64,000 nucleotides of DNA, from positions 186,001-250,000 of the forward strand of contig NZ_VSKM01000004.1 of the NCBI RefSeq assembly GCF_008086175.1, read 5' to 3'. Each line of letters starts with the position of its first letter. The first letter of the stretch is position 1. Shown here one piece after another: positions 18,457 to 28,150 of the stretch. The stretch is from Bizionia saleffrena (GTDB lineage: Bacteria > Bacteroidota > Bacteroidia > Flavobacteriales > Flavobacteriaceae). Below the pieces are notes generated by a model, which saw only the letters and a program-made list of their open reading frames with translations, did not search any database and had not been told where the DNA came from. Both the position numbers and the translations under genes were made by a program.

Positions 18457-19023
18457 CTATTCTTTTACCCTTTCTTTATAGGTTCCTTTTTCAGTTTCTA
18501 TTTTAATTTTATCGCCTTCATTTATAAATAAAGGTACGCTTACTTCTGCTCCTGTTTCTACGGTTGCAGGTTTAGAAGCATTGGTTGCTGTGTTTCCTTT
18601 AACCCCTGGTTCTGTATGTGTAACTTCTAAAACAACACTAGCCGGCATTTCAACAGATAATGGCATATTGTCTTCTGTGTTAATAATTACAGTTACAATT
18701 TGCCCCTCTTTCATTAAATCAGGTCTATCTAAAGCGGCCTCTAATAAACGAATTTGCGTATAATCTTCTTCATTCATAAAATGATAGAACTCTCCATCAT
18801 GGTACAAAAACTGAAATTTATGGGTTTCAACACGAACATCTTCAATTTTATGTCCCGCAGAAAACGTATTATCTAATACTTTTCCGTTAGTAACACTCTT
18901 CATTTTCGTTCTTACAAATGCAGGTCCTTTTCCTGGTTTTACATGCAAAAATTCTGTTATCTTATAGATATCATTATTATATTTAATGCACAGTCCGTTT
19001 CTAATATCTGATGTTGTTGCCAT
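18457..19023 (-). CDS. efp: elongation factor P
   Basis: 188 residues, three-barrel EF-P of normal length. It relieves ribosome stalling at consecutive prolines. The loop HVKPGKGPAFVRTK places the potentially modified lysine at K32. The C-terminal signature VPLFINEGDKIKIETEKGTYKERVKE fits domain III. It lies between the LpxD-like gene and lpxA, an arrangement often kept in Bacteroidetes. Confidence 0.97.
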   Translation of the reverse strand: MATTSDIRNGLCIKYNNDIYKITEFLHVKPGKGPAFVRTKMKSVTNGKVLDNTFSAGHKIEDVRVETHKFQFLYHDGEFYHFMNEEDYTQIRLLEAALDRPDLMKEGQIVTVIINTEDNMPLSVEMPASVVLEVTHTEPGVKGNTATNASKPATVETGAEVSVPLFINEGDKIKIETEKGTYKERVKE

Positions 19024-19068
19024 TGTGTTTATTAATGTTTTAATATTTGATTGTTATAGCTATAGAGA

Positions 19069-19854
19069 TTAATTAGACTTGAAATAGCCTTTCATTATTC
19101 CTCTTTGAGAATCTTTTATAAACTGAAGGATTTCGTCACGTTCGTGAGTTGCTTCCATTTCGGCTTCAATAATTCCAGCTGCTTGCGTATTGTTGTAGTT
19201 CTTTTGATATAAAATTCTATATATATTTTGAATTTCTCTAATTTTATCGGTTGTAAACCCGCGACGTCTAAGTCCTACAGAGTTTATACCAACATACGAT
19301 AAAGGTTCGCGACCTGCTTTTACAAAGGGAGGTACATCTTTTCTAACTAGAGACCCTCCTGTTACGAAGGCGTGATTACCAATAGAACAAAATTGATGCA
19401 CGGCTGTCATTCCAGCCAATACCACATAATCACCAACCGTTATATGCCCAGCTAATGTTGTATTGTTAGAAAATATACAATGATCTCCAATTACGCAATC
19501 GTGTGCGATGTGGCAATAGGCCATAATTAAACAGTTATTACCCACAACTGTTTTCATTTTGTGGGTAGTTCCTCTATTTATAGTAACGCACTCTCTTATG
19601 GTAACATTATCACCAATAATAGTTAGCGTGTCTTCCTCGTCGTATTTTAAATCTTGGGGTACTCCCGAAATAACTGAACCAGGAAAAATACTACAGTTTT
19701 TTCCAATTCTGGCACCTTCCATAATGGTAACATTGCTTCCAATCCAAGTGCCATCTCCAATAACAACATTGTTGTGTATGGTTGTAAAAGGCTCAATGAC
19801 TACGTTTTTAGCAATTTTAGCACCTGGATGCACGTAAGCTAGTGGTTGGTTCAT
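19069..19854 (-). CDS. lpxA: LpxA: UDP-N-acetylglucosamine acyltransferase
   Basis: 261 residues. Left-handed beta helix with repeats AKIAKN, VVIGDG, ARIGKN and others (about 8-185), then a C-terminal helical domain with GINSVGLRRRGFTTDKI typical of LpxA. The catalytic His is in MAYCHIAHDCVIGDHC. It transfers a 3-hydroxyacyl chain to UDP-GlcNAc, the first step of lipid A synthesis. Directly follows lpxC-fabZ. Confidence 0.97.
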   Translation of the reverse strand: MNQPLAYVHPGAKIAKNVVIEPFTTIHNNVVIGDGTWIGSNVTIMEGARIGKNCSIFPGSVISGVPQDLKYDEEDTLTIIGDNVTIRECVTINRGTTHKMKTVVGNNCLIMAYCHIAHDCVIGDHCIFSNNTTLAGHITVGDYVVLAGMTAVHQFCSIGNHAFVTGGSLVRKDVPPFVKAGREPLSYVGINSVGLRRRGFTTDKIREIQNIYRILYQKNYNNTQAAGIIEAEMEATHERDEILQFIKDSQRGIMKGYFKSN

Positions 19855-19877
19855 TTTTTAATTTTTGTTATTGATTC

Positions 19878-21284
19878 TTATTTTACTTTTGATATTTGTG
19901 CCATTAATTCTGCTTCGGCACATAATTTACCATTCGCGTAAGCGTACCCTTGCATATGGCAAATTCCGCGGCGAATTGGTGAGATTAAAGTACATTTAAA
20001 AATTAAAGTATCTCCTGGTACTACTTTTTGTTTAAACTTAACATTATCCATTTTCATAAAGAAGGTTAGATAATTTTCTGGATCTGGCACTGTACTTAAT
20101 ACCAATATTCCTCCTGTCTGTGCCATTGCTTCTACTATAAGAACGCCTGGCATTACTGGAGCACCAGGAAAATGACCCTGAAAAAACGATTCGTTTATCG
20201 TTACGTTTTTCATTCCTATAACGCGGTCATTTGTAATTTCAAATATCTTATCAATTAGTAAAAAAGGCTGTCTATGAGGTAACATCTGCATAATTTGATT
20301 CACATCCATTACGGGCTCTTGACTCAAATCGATAGTTGGAACGTTGTTACGACGTTCATTTTTTATTAATTTAGACATTTTTTTTGCGAACTGAGTGTTT
20401 ACAAAATGCCCTGGTTTATTAGCAATAACTTTACCTCTAATTCTCGTTTTTATCAGCGCTAAGTCGCCTATAACATCTAAAAGCTTATGCCGTGCTGCTT
20501 CATTAGGGTGGTGCAAGGTTAGGTTGTCTAAAATGCCGTTTGGCTTTACTGAAATAGAGTCTTTATTAAAAGCAACTTTTAACTTCTCCATTGTACTCTC
20601 AGATAATTCTTTATCTACATATACAATAGCATTGTTTAAGTCTCCTCCTTTTATAAGTCCGTTTTCTAACAGCATTTCTAGTTCGTGTAAAAAACTAAAT
20701 GTTCTAGAACTTGCAATTTCTTCTTTAAAACGAGACATCGTATTTAAAGTGGCATTTTGAGTTCCTAGAACTTTTGTACCAAAATCGACCATTGTCGTTA
20801 TTTGGTATTCGTTTGCAGGCATAATAAGAATTTCGCTTCCAGACTCTTCATCTACGTAAGAAATAACGTTTTTAACCACGTATTCTTCTCTAAAAGCATC
20901 TTGTTCTACAATTCCTGCTTCTTCAATAGCTTCAACAAAAAATTTCGAAGAGCCGTCTAGAATTGGTGGTTCAGAATTGTTTAATTCTATAATTGCATTA
21001 TCAATATCTAAACCAACAAATGCAGCTAAGACGTGCTCGCAAGTTTGAATTGTTACTCCATTTCTCTCTAAGCACGTACCACGTTGTGTGGTTGTAACGT
21101 AATTGGCGTCTGCTTCTATAGTGGGACTTCCTTCTAAATCTACCCTTTTAAAAGCAAATCCAGAATTTATTGGTCCTGGTTTAAAAGTTAAAGTGACATC
21201 TTTTCCTGTGTGTAAGCCCACACCCGTTAAGGACACCTCCTTATTAATTGTTTTTTGCTTTATTTCAGTACTAACTATTGCCAT
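19878..21284 (-). CDS. lpxC/fabZ: LpxC-FabZ fusion: UDP-3-O-acyl-GlcNAc deacetylase / hydroxyacyl-ACP dehydratase
   Basis: 468 residues joining two enzymes. LpxC (about 1-305) shows the zinc-binding CEHVLAA near 78-84 and the [13 protein letters not shown] block with the second zinc His and Asp. FabZ (about 320-468) shows [11 protein letters not shown] and the catalytic [22 protein letters not shown] segment with His and Glu. The fusion is well known in Bacteroidetes and pairs lipid A commitment with a hydroxyacyl-ACP-consuming enzyme. It overlaps lpxD by 14 bases. Confidence 0.97.
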   Translation of the reverse strand: MAIVSTEIKQKTINKEVSLTGVGLHTGKDVTLTFKPGPINSGFAFKRVDLEGSPTIEADANYVTTTQRGTCLERNGVTIQTCEHVLAAFVGLDIDNAIIELNNSEPPILDGSSKFFVEAIEEAGIVEQDAFREEYVVKNVISYVDEESGSEILIMPANEYQITTMVDFGTKVLGTQNATLNTMSRFKEEIASSRTFSFLHELEMLLENGLIKGGDLNNAIVYVDKELSESTMEKLKVAFNKDSISVKPNGILDNLTLHHPNEAARHKLLDVIGDLALIKTRIRGKVIANKPGHFVNTQFAKKMSKLIKNERRNNVPTIDLSQEPVMDVNQIMQMLPHRQPFLLIDKIFEITNDRVIGMKNVTINESFFQGHFPGAPVMPGVLIVEAMAQTGGILVLSTVPDPENYLTFFMKMDNVKFKQKVVPGDTLIFKCTLISPIRRGICHMQGYAYANGKLCAEAELMAQISKVK

Positions 21285-22299
21285 AATCTTTTTTTTCTAG
21301 TTGGTTTATGGATTTCGCCATTTTTGGTAAATTTTTAAAATATACGTAAGACTTATTATAATCCCCGTAAGAGAAAGCTGGAGAGCCTTGTAATACTTCG
21401 TTATCTTTTACATTACGACCAATACCAGATTGTGCTTGGATTTTTACATTATTACCTATTATTATATGTCCCGCAAAACCCACTTGACCACCTATTTGGC
21501 AATTCTCTCCTATTTTTGTAGACCCGGCAATACCTGTTTGCGCTGCTATAACAGTGTTTTTTCCGATTTCCACATTGTGTGCAATTTGAATTTGATTGTC
21601 TAACTTTACTCCTTTTCTAATAATTGTAGATCCTAGAGTGGCGCGATCGATAGTGGTTGCTGCCCCAATATCTACAAAATCTTCAAGAATAACATTACCT
21701 ATTTGAGGTATTTTAGTATATTCTCCTTTTTCATTAGGGGTAAAACCAAAACCATCGGCTCCAATTATTACTCCAGAATTAATGACACAATAGTTACCAA
21801 TAATACATTCTGAATATATTTTAGCTCCAGAAAAGAGAATTGTATTATCACCTATCGTAGCATTATCACCAATAAAACAGTTTGGAAAAATTTTAACATT
21901 ATCGCCTATAACAACATTTTCTCCTATATAAGAAAAAGCGCCAATATAAACGTCTTTTCCCATACGTGTGGATTCTGGTAAAAAGACAGGCTGTTCAATT
22001 CCAAACTTATTAAGTTTTACTTGATTGTAATATTCTAAAAGTTTAGAAAATGATTTATAAGCATCGTCCACCATAATTAAAGTGGGCGTTACTTCTTTCT
22101 CTGGATTAAAACTTTTATTTACAATTACAATAGATGCTTTTGTATTATAAATATGAGACGTATACTTCGGATTAGCCAAAAAGGTTAATGCCCCCTCAAC
22201 GCCTTCTTCTATTTTTGATAGTTTGGAAACTTCAACACTTGGGTTCCCCAAGATTTCGCCTTCTAAAATATCTGCTATTTGTTCTGCTGTAAACTTCAT
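21271..22299 (-). CDS. lpxD: LpxD: UDP-3-O-(3-hydroxyacyl)glucosamine N-acyltransferase
   Basis: 342 residues from the ATG at 22299; an upstream in-frame TTG adds three codons and is less likely. The N-terminal domain (about 1-100) is followed by about ten hexapeptide turns, including NVVIGDN, NATIGDN and the active block [22 protein letters not shown]. The catalytic His lies in [13 protein letters not shown]. It adds the N-linked acyl chain in lipid A synthesis. First of the lpxD, lpxC-fabZ, lpxA series. Confidence 0.96.
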   Translation of the reverse strand: MKFTAEQIADILEGEILGNPSVEVSKLSKIEEGVEGALTFLANPKYTSHIYNTKASIVIVNKSFNPEKEVTPTLIMVDDAYKSFSKLLEYYNQVKLNKFGIEQPVFLPESTRMGKDVYIGAFSYIGENVVIGDNVKIFPNCFIGDNATIGDNTILFSGAKIYSECIIGNYCVINSGVIIGADGFGFTPNEKGEYTKIPQIGNVILEDFVDIGAATTIDRATLGSTIIRKGVKLDNQIQIAHNVEIGKNTVIAAQTGIAGSTKIGENCQIGGQVGFAGHIIIGNNVKIQAQSGIGRNVKDNEVLQGSPAFSYGDYNKSYVYFKNLPKMAKSINQLEKKDYGNS

Positions 22300-22324
22300 G
22301 ATTGACAAAAATAGAAAAAATGTA

Positions 22325-23554
22325 TCAAAGTTTTTCCTTTGGGTAACATATAAAATATTTAGTTACTGATTTTGACAAGGCTTTTATGTTTAATTGATCT
22401 GATGCCTTAACGATATCTTCAATCTTGCCATTTTTTTGTAAAATTTTTATTCTTTGTTTTTTTTCTGTAAACGCCTGATTAGACACTTCTCCGGAAAACA
22501 CAAAATAATCTGCTTCTGCTTTAGAGATGTTATATTTCTCAATTAATGCATCGCGATGCTTTATTAGCACTTCTTTTTTAACAGGTTTCTTTTTTAACTT
22601 ACATTTTAATAAATCTCGATTAATAATCATACTGCAGAGGTTTTTTAGCACAAAATCATCTTCATATTGCCATTCTTTCATTGCAGAGACAATATCATAA
22701 TCGTCTAATTTAGAAAATAATTCTAAAGCTTCAGCATTAAAATGTTCCATTGTTATATCGTTTTTAAGGAAATACAGTAAAGGTTTACTTGCTGTTAATT
22801 TGGCGCCATCGCGCGTTAACTCCTTTGCTCTTTTCAATACTCTAATCAATAATTGCTCTGCAGCTACTCCTGTTTTATGTAGATAGACTTGCCAATACAT
22901 TAAACGTCGTGCTATAAGAAATTTCTCGACACTGTAAATCCCTTTATTTTCGACCACCAAACAGTCGTCTTTAACATTAAGCATCGTAATTAAACGCTCG
23001 CTATTAATATTTCCTTCGGCGACACCGGTATAAAAGCTATCGCGTTTTAAATAATCGGCGCGATCCATATCTATTTGACTAGATATTAATTGGCACATAA
23101 ATTGACGCTTATATTTTCCTCTAAAAATTTCGATGGCAAGTGTTAAATCGCCGTTAAATTCTTCGTTCAGTTTTTGCATAAAAAGCATAGAGATATGCTC
23201 GTGCGAGACTCCATTTACAATACTATGCTCCATAGCGTGCGAAAAGGGTCCGTGCCCAATATCATGTAATAATATCGCAATATAAAGTGCGTTTTGCTCG
23301 TCTTCGCTTATAGCAACCCCCTTAAAGCGCAATACGTTAACCGTTTTCTGCATTAAATGCATACAACCTAAGGCGTGTTGAAATCGCGTATGGTGCGCAC
23401 CCGGATAGACTAAATATGACAATCCCATTTGAGAAATGCGACGCAATCGCTGAAAATATCTATGTTCGATTAAATCGAAAATCATCGAATTTGGTATAGT
23501 AATAAATCCGTAAATTGGGTCGTTTAGTATTTTGAGTTTGTTAATAGTTTGCAA
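22325..23554 (-). CDS. HD-domain phosphohydrolase (dNTPase-like)
   Basis: 409 residues if started at the TTG at 23554, which gives [17 protein letters not shown], the expected N-terminus. The frame is open to 23599, but that would overlap porX and pass through a -7 element. HD motifs are clear: [27 protein letters not shown] and [11 protein letters not shown]. The family resembles SAMHD1 and bacterial dGTPases, so nucleotide triphosphate or other phosphate ester hydrolysis is likely. Divergent from porX with a 37-base gap. Confidence 0.85.
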   Translation of the reverse strand: MQTINKLKILNDPIYGFITIPNSMIFDLIEHRYFQRLRRISQMGLSYLVYPGAHHTRFQHALGCMHLMQKTVNVLRFKGVAISEDEQNALYIAILLHDIGHGPFSHAMEHSIVNGVSHEHISMLFMQKLNEEFNGDLTLAIEIFRGKYKRQFMCQLISSQIDMDRADYLKRDSFYTGVAEGNINSERLITMLNVKDDCLVVENKGIYSVEKFLIARRLMYWQVYLHKTGVAAEQLLIRVLKRAKELTRDGAKLTASKPLLYFLKNDITMEHFNAEALELFSKLDDYDIVSAMKEWQYEDDFVLKNLCSMIINRDLLKCKLKKKPVKKEVLIKHRDALIEKYNISKAEADYFVFSGEVSNQAFTEKKQRIKILQKNGKIEDIVKASDQLNIKALSKSVTKYFICYPKEKL

Positions 23555-23582
23555 GCTTTTAATATTTAAAATTAAATTTAAA

Positions 23583-23590
23583 CAAATATA
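23583..23590 (-). promoter_or_regulatory. -7 element of the HD phosphohydrolase gene
   Basis: On the minus strand TATATTTG (23590-23583) matches TAnnTTTG exactly and would start transcription about 23 bases before the TTG at 23554. No clear -33 element was found. It overlaps the start region of porX. Confidence 0.5.
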
Positions 23591-23591
23591 C

Positions 23592-25148
23592 ATGAACACT
23601 ATTAATATACTTTGGGTTGACGACGAAATAGATTTACTAAAACCACATATTCTTTTTTTAGAGAAGAAGAACTACAACGTTACGCCCTGTAAAAGTGGCA
23701 CTGAAGCTTTAGAAATTTTAGAAGATAACACTTTCGATATTGTTTTTTTAGACGAAAATATGCCGGGTCTTACGGGCTTAGAAACCTTGCACGGGATTAA
23801 AGAAAAAAAAGACACACTGCCTGTAGTGATGATTACCAAAAGTGAAGAAGAGTACCTCATGGAGGAAGCTATTGGTAATAAAATTGCCGATTATCTTATA
23901 AAACCAGTAAATCCGAATCAGATTTTATTGAGTTTAAAGAAGAATTTAGACCATTCGCGTTTAGTTTCGGAAAAAACAACATCTAATTACCAGCAAGAAT
24001 TCAGGAAAATCGCGATGGATCTATCGGTGGTGAATTCTTACGAAGAATGGATTGCGCTCTACCAAAAGCTTATTTACTGGGAAATTCAATTGGAAGATAT
24101 TGAGGATCCAGCAATGTTTGAAATTTTAGAATCGCAAAAAAGCGAAGCTAATATTCAATTCGGAAAATTTATAGATAAAAATTATCCGTCTTGGTTCGAA
24201 CCAAATACAGACGCCCCTACTTTATCTCACAATTTATTTAAAAATAAAGTGGTGCCCGAACTAAGTAAAGAGCAACCTACATTATTAGTTGTAATTGATA
24301 ATTTACGTTACGACCAATGGAAAGCCTTCGAACCGTTTGTTACTAATCATTATAAAAAAGAGTCCGAATCTCCTTTCTTTAGCATCTTACCGTCGGCTAC
24401 ACAATATGCTAGAAATGCCATTTTCTCTGGATTGATGCCAAAAGATATGGAGAAGATGCATCCTAAATTATGGAAAAATGATACCGATGAAGGTGGAAAA
24501 AATTTATTTGAAGCCGAGTTTTTAGAAGCACAATTGAAGCGTTTAAGGCTTACTAATCTTAAATTTGAATACTATAAAATTACGAATTTAAAATCTGGTA
24601 AGAAACTGGCCGAAAACTTCAAAGGATTAAAAGATAATGACTTAACAGTTGTGGTGTATAACTTTGTAGACATGTTGTCTCATTCTAAAACAGAAATGGA
24701 TGTGGTTAAGGAATTAGCCTCTAACGATAAGGCGTACCGTTCTTTAACACAAAGCTGGTTTAAAAATTCTCCACTTTTAGAAATGATTGTTCAAGCACAA
24801 CAAATGGGCTTTAAATTAATACTAACTACCGACCATGGTACTATAAACGTTAAAAATCCATCTAAGGTTATTGGAGATCGCGACACCAGTTTAAACTTAC
24901 GCTATAAAACTGGGCGAAGTTTAAGTTACGAAGATAAAGATGTTGTAGTCGCTAAAAATCCCGAAACAATACACTTACCCTCACTATCTATGAATAGTTC
25001 TTTTATTTTTGCCAAAAGTGATTTGTTTTTCGCTTACCCTAATAATTACAATCATTATGTAAGCTATTTTAGAAACACTTACCAGCATGGAGGAATTTCT
25101 CTGGAAGAAATGATCATTCCATTTGTTGTTTTAAATCCTAAACAATAA
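23592..25148 (+). CDS. porX: PorX: type IX secretion response regulator with PglZ domain
   Basis: 518 residues from the ATG at 23592; the open frame upstream is rejected because it overlaps the HD gene. The receiver domain (1-125) has acidic D10/D11, phospho-acceptor D54 in IVFLDENMPG and K104 in ADYLIKPVN. The C-terminal PglZ/alkaline-phosphatase-like domain (about 210-515) carries LLVVIDNLRYDQW and LTTDHGTINV metal-binding blocks. PorX, with its sensor PorY, controls T9SS genes and gliding in Bacteroidetes. PorY is not in the window. Followed 22 bases later by tsaE. Confidence 0.95.
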   Translation: MNTINILWVDDEIDLLKPHILFLEKKNYNVTPCKSGTEALEILEDNTFDIVFLDENMPGLTGLETLHGIKEKKDTLPVVMITKSEEEYLMEEAIGNKIADYLIKPVNPNQILLSLKKNLDHSRLVSEKTTSNYQQEFRKIAMDLSVVNSYEEWIALYQKLIYWEIQLEDIEDPAMFEILESQKSEANIQFGKFIDKNYPSWFEPNTDAPTLSHNLFKNKVVPELSKEQPTLLVVIDNLRYDQWKAFEPFVTNHYKKESESPFFSILPSATQYARNAIFSGLMPKDMEKMHPKLWKNDTDEGGKNLFEAEFLEAQLKRLRLTNLKFEYYKITNLKSGKKLAENFKGLKDNDLTVVVYNFVDMLSHSKTEMDVVKELASNDKAYRSLTQSWFKNSPLLEMIVQAQQMGFKLILTTDHGTINVKNPSKVIGDRDTSLNLRYKTGRSLSYEDKDVVVAKNPETIHLPSLSMNSSFIFAKSDLFFAYPNNYNHYVSYFRNTYQHGGISLEEMIIPFVVLNPKQ

Positions 25149-25170
25149 ATTTGTAAAAATTTTGTAGCGT

Positions 25171-25596
25171 TTGAAAATCGAATACACTTTAGAGACACTT
25201 ACGGCTGTTGCCCATAAAATTATTGAAACAGCGTCCAGTTCTAACATCATACTATTTAATGGGGATCTTGGGGCAGGAAAAACAACACTTATTAAAGAGT
25301 TAGTTAAAGCCTTGGGCTGTACTGAAACCGTAAGCAGTCCTACATATTCTTTAGTTAACGAATATAAAGCAGACAAGACCTCCATCTTTCATTTCGATTT
25401 GTACCGATTAGAAGATGAAGAAGAACTTTATAATTTAGGGATTGAAGAGTATTTAAATACGCAACATTGGATATTTGTAGAATGGCCAGACTTGTTAAAA
25501 CCATTGCTGGACGACAATTTTTACGAGATTACTATTAATCGATTAGAAAACGGTACTAGAAACCTAAATTTAATATATAACATTACTGATAATTAA
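25171..25596 (+). CDS. tsaE: TsaE: tRNA threonylcarbamoyladenosine ATPase
   Basis: 141 residues from a TTG start, chosen because it gives the usual N-terminus (KIEYTLETL). Walker A GDLGAGKTT at 31-39, and the SPTYSLVNEY and HFDLYRLEDEEEL blocks are diagnostic. It drives the t6A37 cycle with TsaB and TsaD, which lie elsewhere. Placed after porX, as is common in Flavobacteriaceae. Confidence 0.95.
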   Translation: MKIEYTLETLTAVAHKIIETASSSNIILFNGDLGAGKTTLIKELVKALGCTETVSSPTYSLVNEYKADKTSIFHFDLYRLEDEEELYNLGIEEYLNTQHWIFVEWPDLLKPLLDDNFYEITINRLENGTRNLNLIYNITDN

Positions 25597-25631
25597 TTTT
25601 TTATTTAAAATAAAATGTTATTTTTGAACGA

Positions 25632-25649
25632 TTACGGTTTTTGCCGTAA
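25632..25649 (+). other. small dyad in the tsaE downstream spacer
   Basis: TTACGG and CCGTAA flank a 6-base T-rich loop, 36 bases after tsaE. A weak terminator or part of the promoter region of the small peptide gene are both possible; there is no long T run immediately after. Confidence 0.3.
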
Positions 25650-25762
25650 CCGGTTAACGAAAAAACGGTGTTTTTAACATTTTTTTAACATTTTCATCGT
25701 TTTTGCACTAGTGTTTTAATTAGTTTAGCAGTATAAATTAATCTAATTAAAATCCTAACATT

Positions 25763-25906
25763 ATGAAATCTAAAAAATTTTTAATCGCATTAGCCATTTT
25801 TGGAGGAGCTTTATTTACAGCTCAAGCCTCTAACATTATTGACTTGAATGATCAAGAACAGACACAAATTGACAAAAAAGACATCAAAGTTCCAACACAC
25901 GGATAG
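25763..25906 (+). CDS. 47-residue secreted peptide of unknown function
   Basis: An ATG at 25763 opens 47 codons to a TAG at 25904-25906. The product has a typical Sec signal: KSKK, then a hydrophobic core (FLIALAIFGGALF) and a TAQA-type cleavage site near residue 22. The predicted mature part is only about 25 residues, rich in Asp, Gln and Lys and ending in KVPTHG. It has its own long upstream region and is followed 13 bases later by the four-helix membrane protein, so the two may form one unit. I do not recognise the peptide. The signal sequence makes chance occurrence unlikely. Confidence 0.7.
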   Translation: MKSKKFLIALAIFGGALFTAQASNIIDLNDQEQTQIDKKDIKVPTHG

Positions 25907-25919
25907 AAAAAACTTGATT

Positions 25920-26390
25920 ATGGGGAGTTTAGTTGCGATTGCAATTTCAATTTCCCCTTATTTCTTTTATTTATATGAAAGTGTTCCGAATCAACCGATT
26001 TGGGATACTTTTTTATTTACATACAAAAGTGAGTTTTACAATAGTGCGAACGTAGCATTTTGGACTATAACAGGAAAATCCATCCCTTTATATTTCCTTA
26101 CAATATGGTTTTTCACTTGCAGACATTGGTGGTACCATGCCCTTCTTATACCAATGACTATGTACATTTACCAATTGACAAATGTACTTAACGACGACCT
26201 CCATTATATTGACAGTTTTGAGTTGAAATATTTTATACCATTAATGGCGTTAATAATACCCTCTATTTATTTAATACGAGCAAAAATTTTTAACCGTATT
26301 AATTCGGTGAACAAAAGTACTCAGGAATTAGAAGACGAAATGCGTATAAGACCATTAACGTTTATTCAAAAAATAAAACAGTATTTTTAA
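25920..26390 (+). CDS. four-helix inner-membrane protein, function unknown
   Basis: 156 residues from the ATG at 25920; the frame is open upstream but overlaps the secreted peptide gene, and the first helix starts right after this ATG (a TTG six bases earlier is also possible). Hydrophobic segments at about 2-22, 45-64, 72-92 and 106-125, then a charged cytoplasmic-type tail. An aromatic loop CRHWWYHALLIP is notable. No known family is recognised. It sits between the secreted peptide and alanine dehydrogenase. Confidence 0.65.
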   Translation: MGSLVAIAISISPYFFYLYESVPNQPIWDTFLFTYKSEFYNSANVAFWTITGKSIPLYFLTIWFFTCRHWWYHALLIPMTMYIYQLTNVLNDDLHYIDSFELKYFIPLMALIIPSIYLIRAKIFNRINSVNKSTQELEDEMRIRPLTFIQKIKQYF

Positions 26391-26454
26391 ATCTAAATAC
26401 GGTCATTCAAAATTTATTCGTAATTTCATTTACTATAAATTCTAGCACTTAATC

Positions 26455-27654
26455 ATGTCGTCACATCTATCTCCTTTTTCAAAAGCGCAATTACTTCCGC
26501 AAGAAGAAACATTAGAGATTTTTAAAAAGAAAAGCAACCTCTTTATAGGAATCCCTAAAGAAACTGCTTTTCAAGAAAAACGCGTTTGCCTAACTCCAGA
26601 CGCCGTATCTGCCATAGTAAATAATGGACACAGAATTTTAATAGAATCTGGTGCAGGACAAGGCTCTAAGTTTAGCGACAAGGATTATAGTGAAGCCGGT
26701 GCAGAAATAAGTAGTGACACGGCAAAAATATATGCTTGCCCGATGATATTAAAAATGGTTCCTCCTACTTTGGAAGAAATTAAATATATTAACCCACAAA
26801 CTATTTTAATATCTGCGCTTCAATTAAAAACTCAATCGAAAAAATATTTTGAAACCTTAGCGAGTAAACGCATTACAGCGTTGGCTTTCGAATTTATTCG
26901 CGACGAAGACGGCGCTTACCCAGCGGTTCGTTCTTTAAGTGAAATAGCAGGAACTGCTTCCGTATTAATAGCCTCTGAACTATTAAGCAATGCTAGTGAA
27001 GGAAACGGTCTCCTTTTTGGAAATATAAGTGGAGTACCCCCAATTGAAGTTGTTATTATAGGCGCTGGAACAGTTGGAGAATTTGCAGCTCGTAGTGCTA
27101 TAGGCCTAGGCGCAAACGTTAAAGTGTTTGATAACTCTATTACTAAGTTACGGTGCCTTCAAACTAATTTAGGACGTACTATTTACACGTCTACCCTACA
27201 ACCTAAGTATTTAAATAAAGCTTTAAAACGATGTGATGTCGCGATTGGCGCCGTTAGAGGAAAAGATCGCGCACCAGTTATTGTTACCGAGGCTATGGTA
27301 GAGCAAATGAAAACAGGCTCTGTAGTTATTGATGTTAGCATTGATATGGGGGGCTGTTTTGAAACCAGCGAAATCACCACACACACAAAACCCACATTTA
27401 AAAAACACGGTGTTGTGCATTACTGCGTTCCAAATATCCCATCGCGATATGCAAGAACCGCTTCGGCATCGATTAGTAATATTTTTACCCCATACTTACT
27501 TAAAATTGCAGATGATGGGGGATTAGAACATTCTATAAGAATGGACAAAGGTTTAAAAAACGGATTATACTTTTATCACGGTATTTTAACAAATCGTTCG
27601 GTTGGTGAATGGTTTGGCTTAAAATATAGTGACATTAACCTTTTAATATTCTAA
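26455..27654 (+). CDS. ald: alanine dehydrogenase
   Basis: 399 residues. The N-terminal substrate domain starts IGIPKETAFQEKRVCLTPDAV, and the NAD domain has VVIIGAGTVGEFAARSAIG near 197-215 with an acidic residue after the second strand (KVFDNS). It catalyses reversible NAD-dependent deamination of alanine to pyruvate. It is longer than Bacillus Ald by an N-terminal extension. A Bacteroidetes-specific branch near NAD(P) transhydrogenase alpha is possible, but the length favours Ald. Confidence 0.88.
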   Translation: MSSHLSPFSKAQLLPQEETLEIFKKKSNLFIGIPKETAFQEKRVCLTPDAVSAIVNNGHRILIESGAGQGSKFSDKDYSEAGAEISSDTAKIYACPMILKMVPPTLEEIKYINPQTILISALQLKTQSKKYFETLASKRITALAFEFIRDEDGAYPAVRSLSEIAGTASVLIASELLSNASEGNGLLFGNISGVPPIEVVIIGAGTVGEFAARSAIGLGANVKVFDNSITKLRCLQTNLGRTIYTSTLQPKYLNKALKRCDVAIGAVRGKDRAPVIVTEAMVEQMKTGSVVIDVSIDMGGCFETSEITTHTKPTFKKHGVVHYCVPNIPSRYARTASASISNIFTPYLLKIADDGGLEHSIRMDKGLKNGLYFYHGILTNRSVGEWFGLKYSDINLLIF

Positions 27655-27706
27655 ATTTGCGGTAAAAATATATTCTTTTTTTTACTTAAACATTTAACAC
27701 ATCAAT

Positions 27707-28081
27707 ATGTCTTTACTTCGCAGAATAGCCTATTACATAGGAGGATTCTCTATTGGATTAGTACTCTTAGCCTTTTTTCTAAACGGAAAAAAAGTATCGT
27801 GCAGCTACGGGCCAGAATCCCGAGTTTTAAAAAATATTACCACGAAAACATTAATTATTTCTGATGAGGCACTGTTGTTTGTGCAACAGAATAGTATAGA
27901 CACCCTTCAAATCAATTACATTTTACATAAAGGTGATGTCGACTTTTCAAAAAGTAACACACGCAAAGAGCCTTGTGGCGAATACTATATTGAAGGAGAA
28001 CTCAATAAAAAAGAAGCAGCCCTTACCGTTGAAAATTGCGAAAAACAAGCTGTTGTAAAACATATTCAGTTTTTAAACTAG
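27707..28081 (+). CDS. small membrane-anchored protein (DUF4258-like)
   Basis: 124 residues. An N-terminal helix (about 7-25) anchors a soluble domain containing three Cys residues (VSCSYG, EPCGEYY, VENCEKQ) and strands consistent with a DUF4258-like fold. The family call is from memory and tentative. It follows ald by 53 bases and ends at a terminator. Confidence 0.6.
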   Translation: MSLLRRIAYYIGGFSIGLVLLAFFLNGKKVSCSYGPESRVLKNITTKTLIISDEALLFVQQNSIDTLQINYILHKGDVDFSKSNTRKEPCGEYYIEGELNKKEAALTVENCEKQAVVKHIQFLN

Positions 28082-28089
28082 ATCATAAC

Positions 28090-28128
28090 AAAAAAAATCT
28101 CATAAAATATATTATGAGATTTTTTTTA
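28090..28128. terminator. bidirectional terminator
   Basis: AAAAAAATCTCATAA and TTATGAGATTTTTTT flank a 6-base loop between convergent genes, with A and T tracts that serve both strands. Confidence 0.85.
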
Positions 28129-28150
28129 TCTATACTTTAAGCTTTTCTAG

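Noticed and set aside
23555-23599. Upstream ATG start for the HD phosphohydrolase
   Set aside because: It would overlap the porX start and pass through the -7 element at 23583-23590; the TTG at 23554 gives the expected N-terminus.
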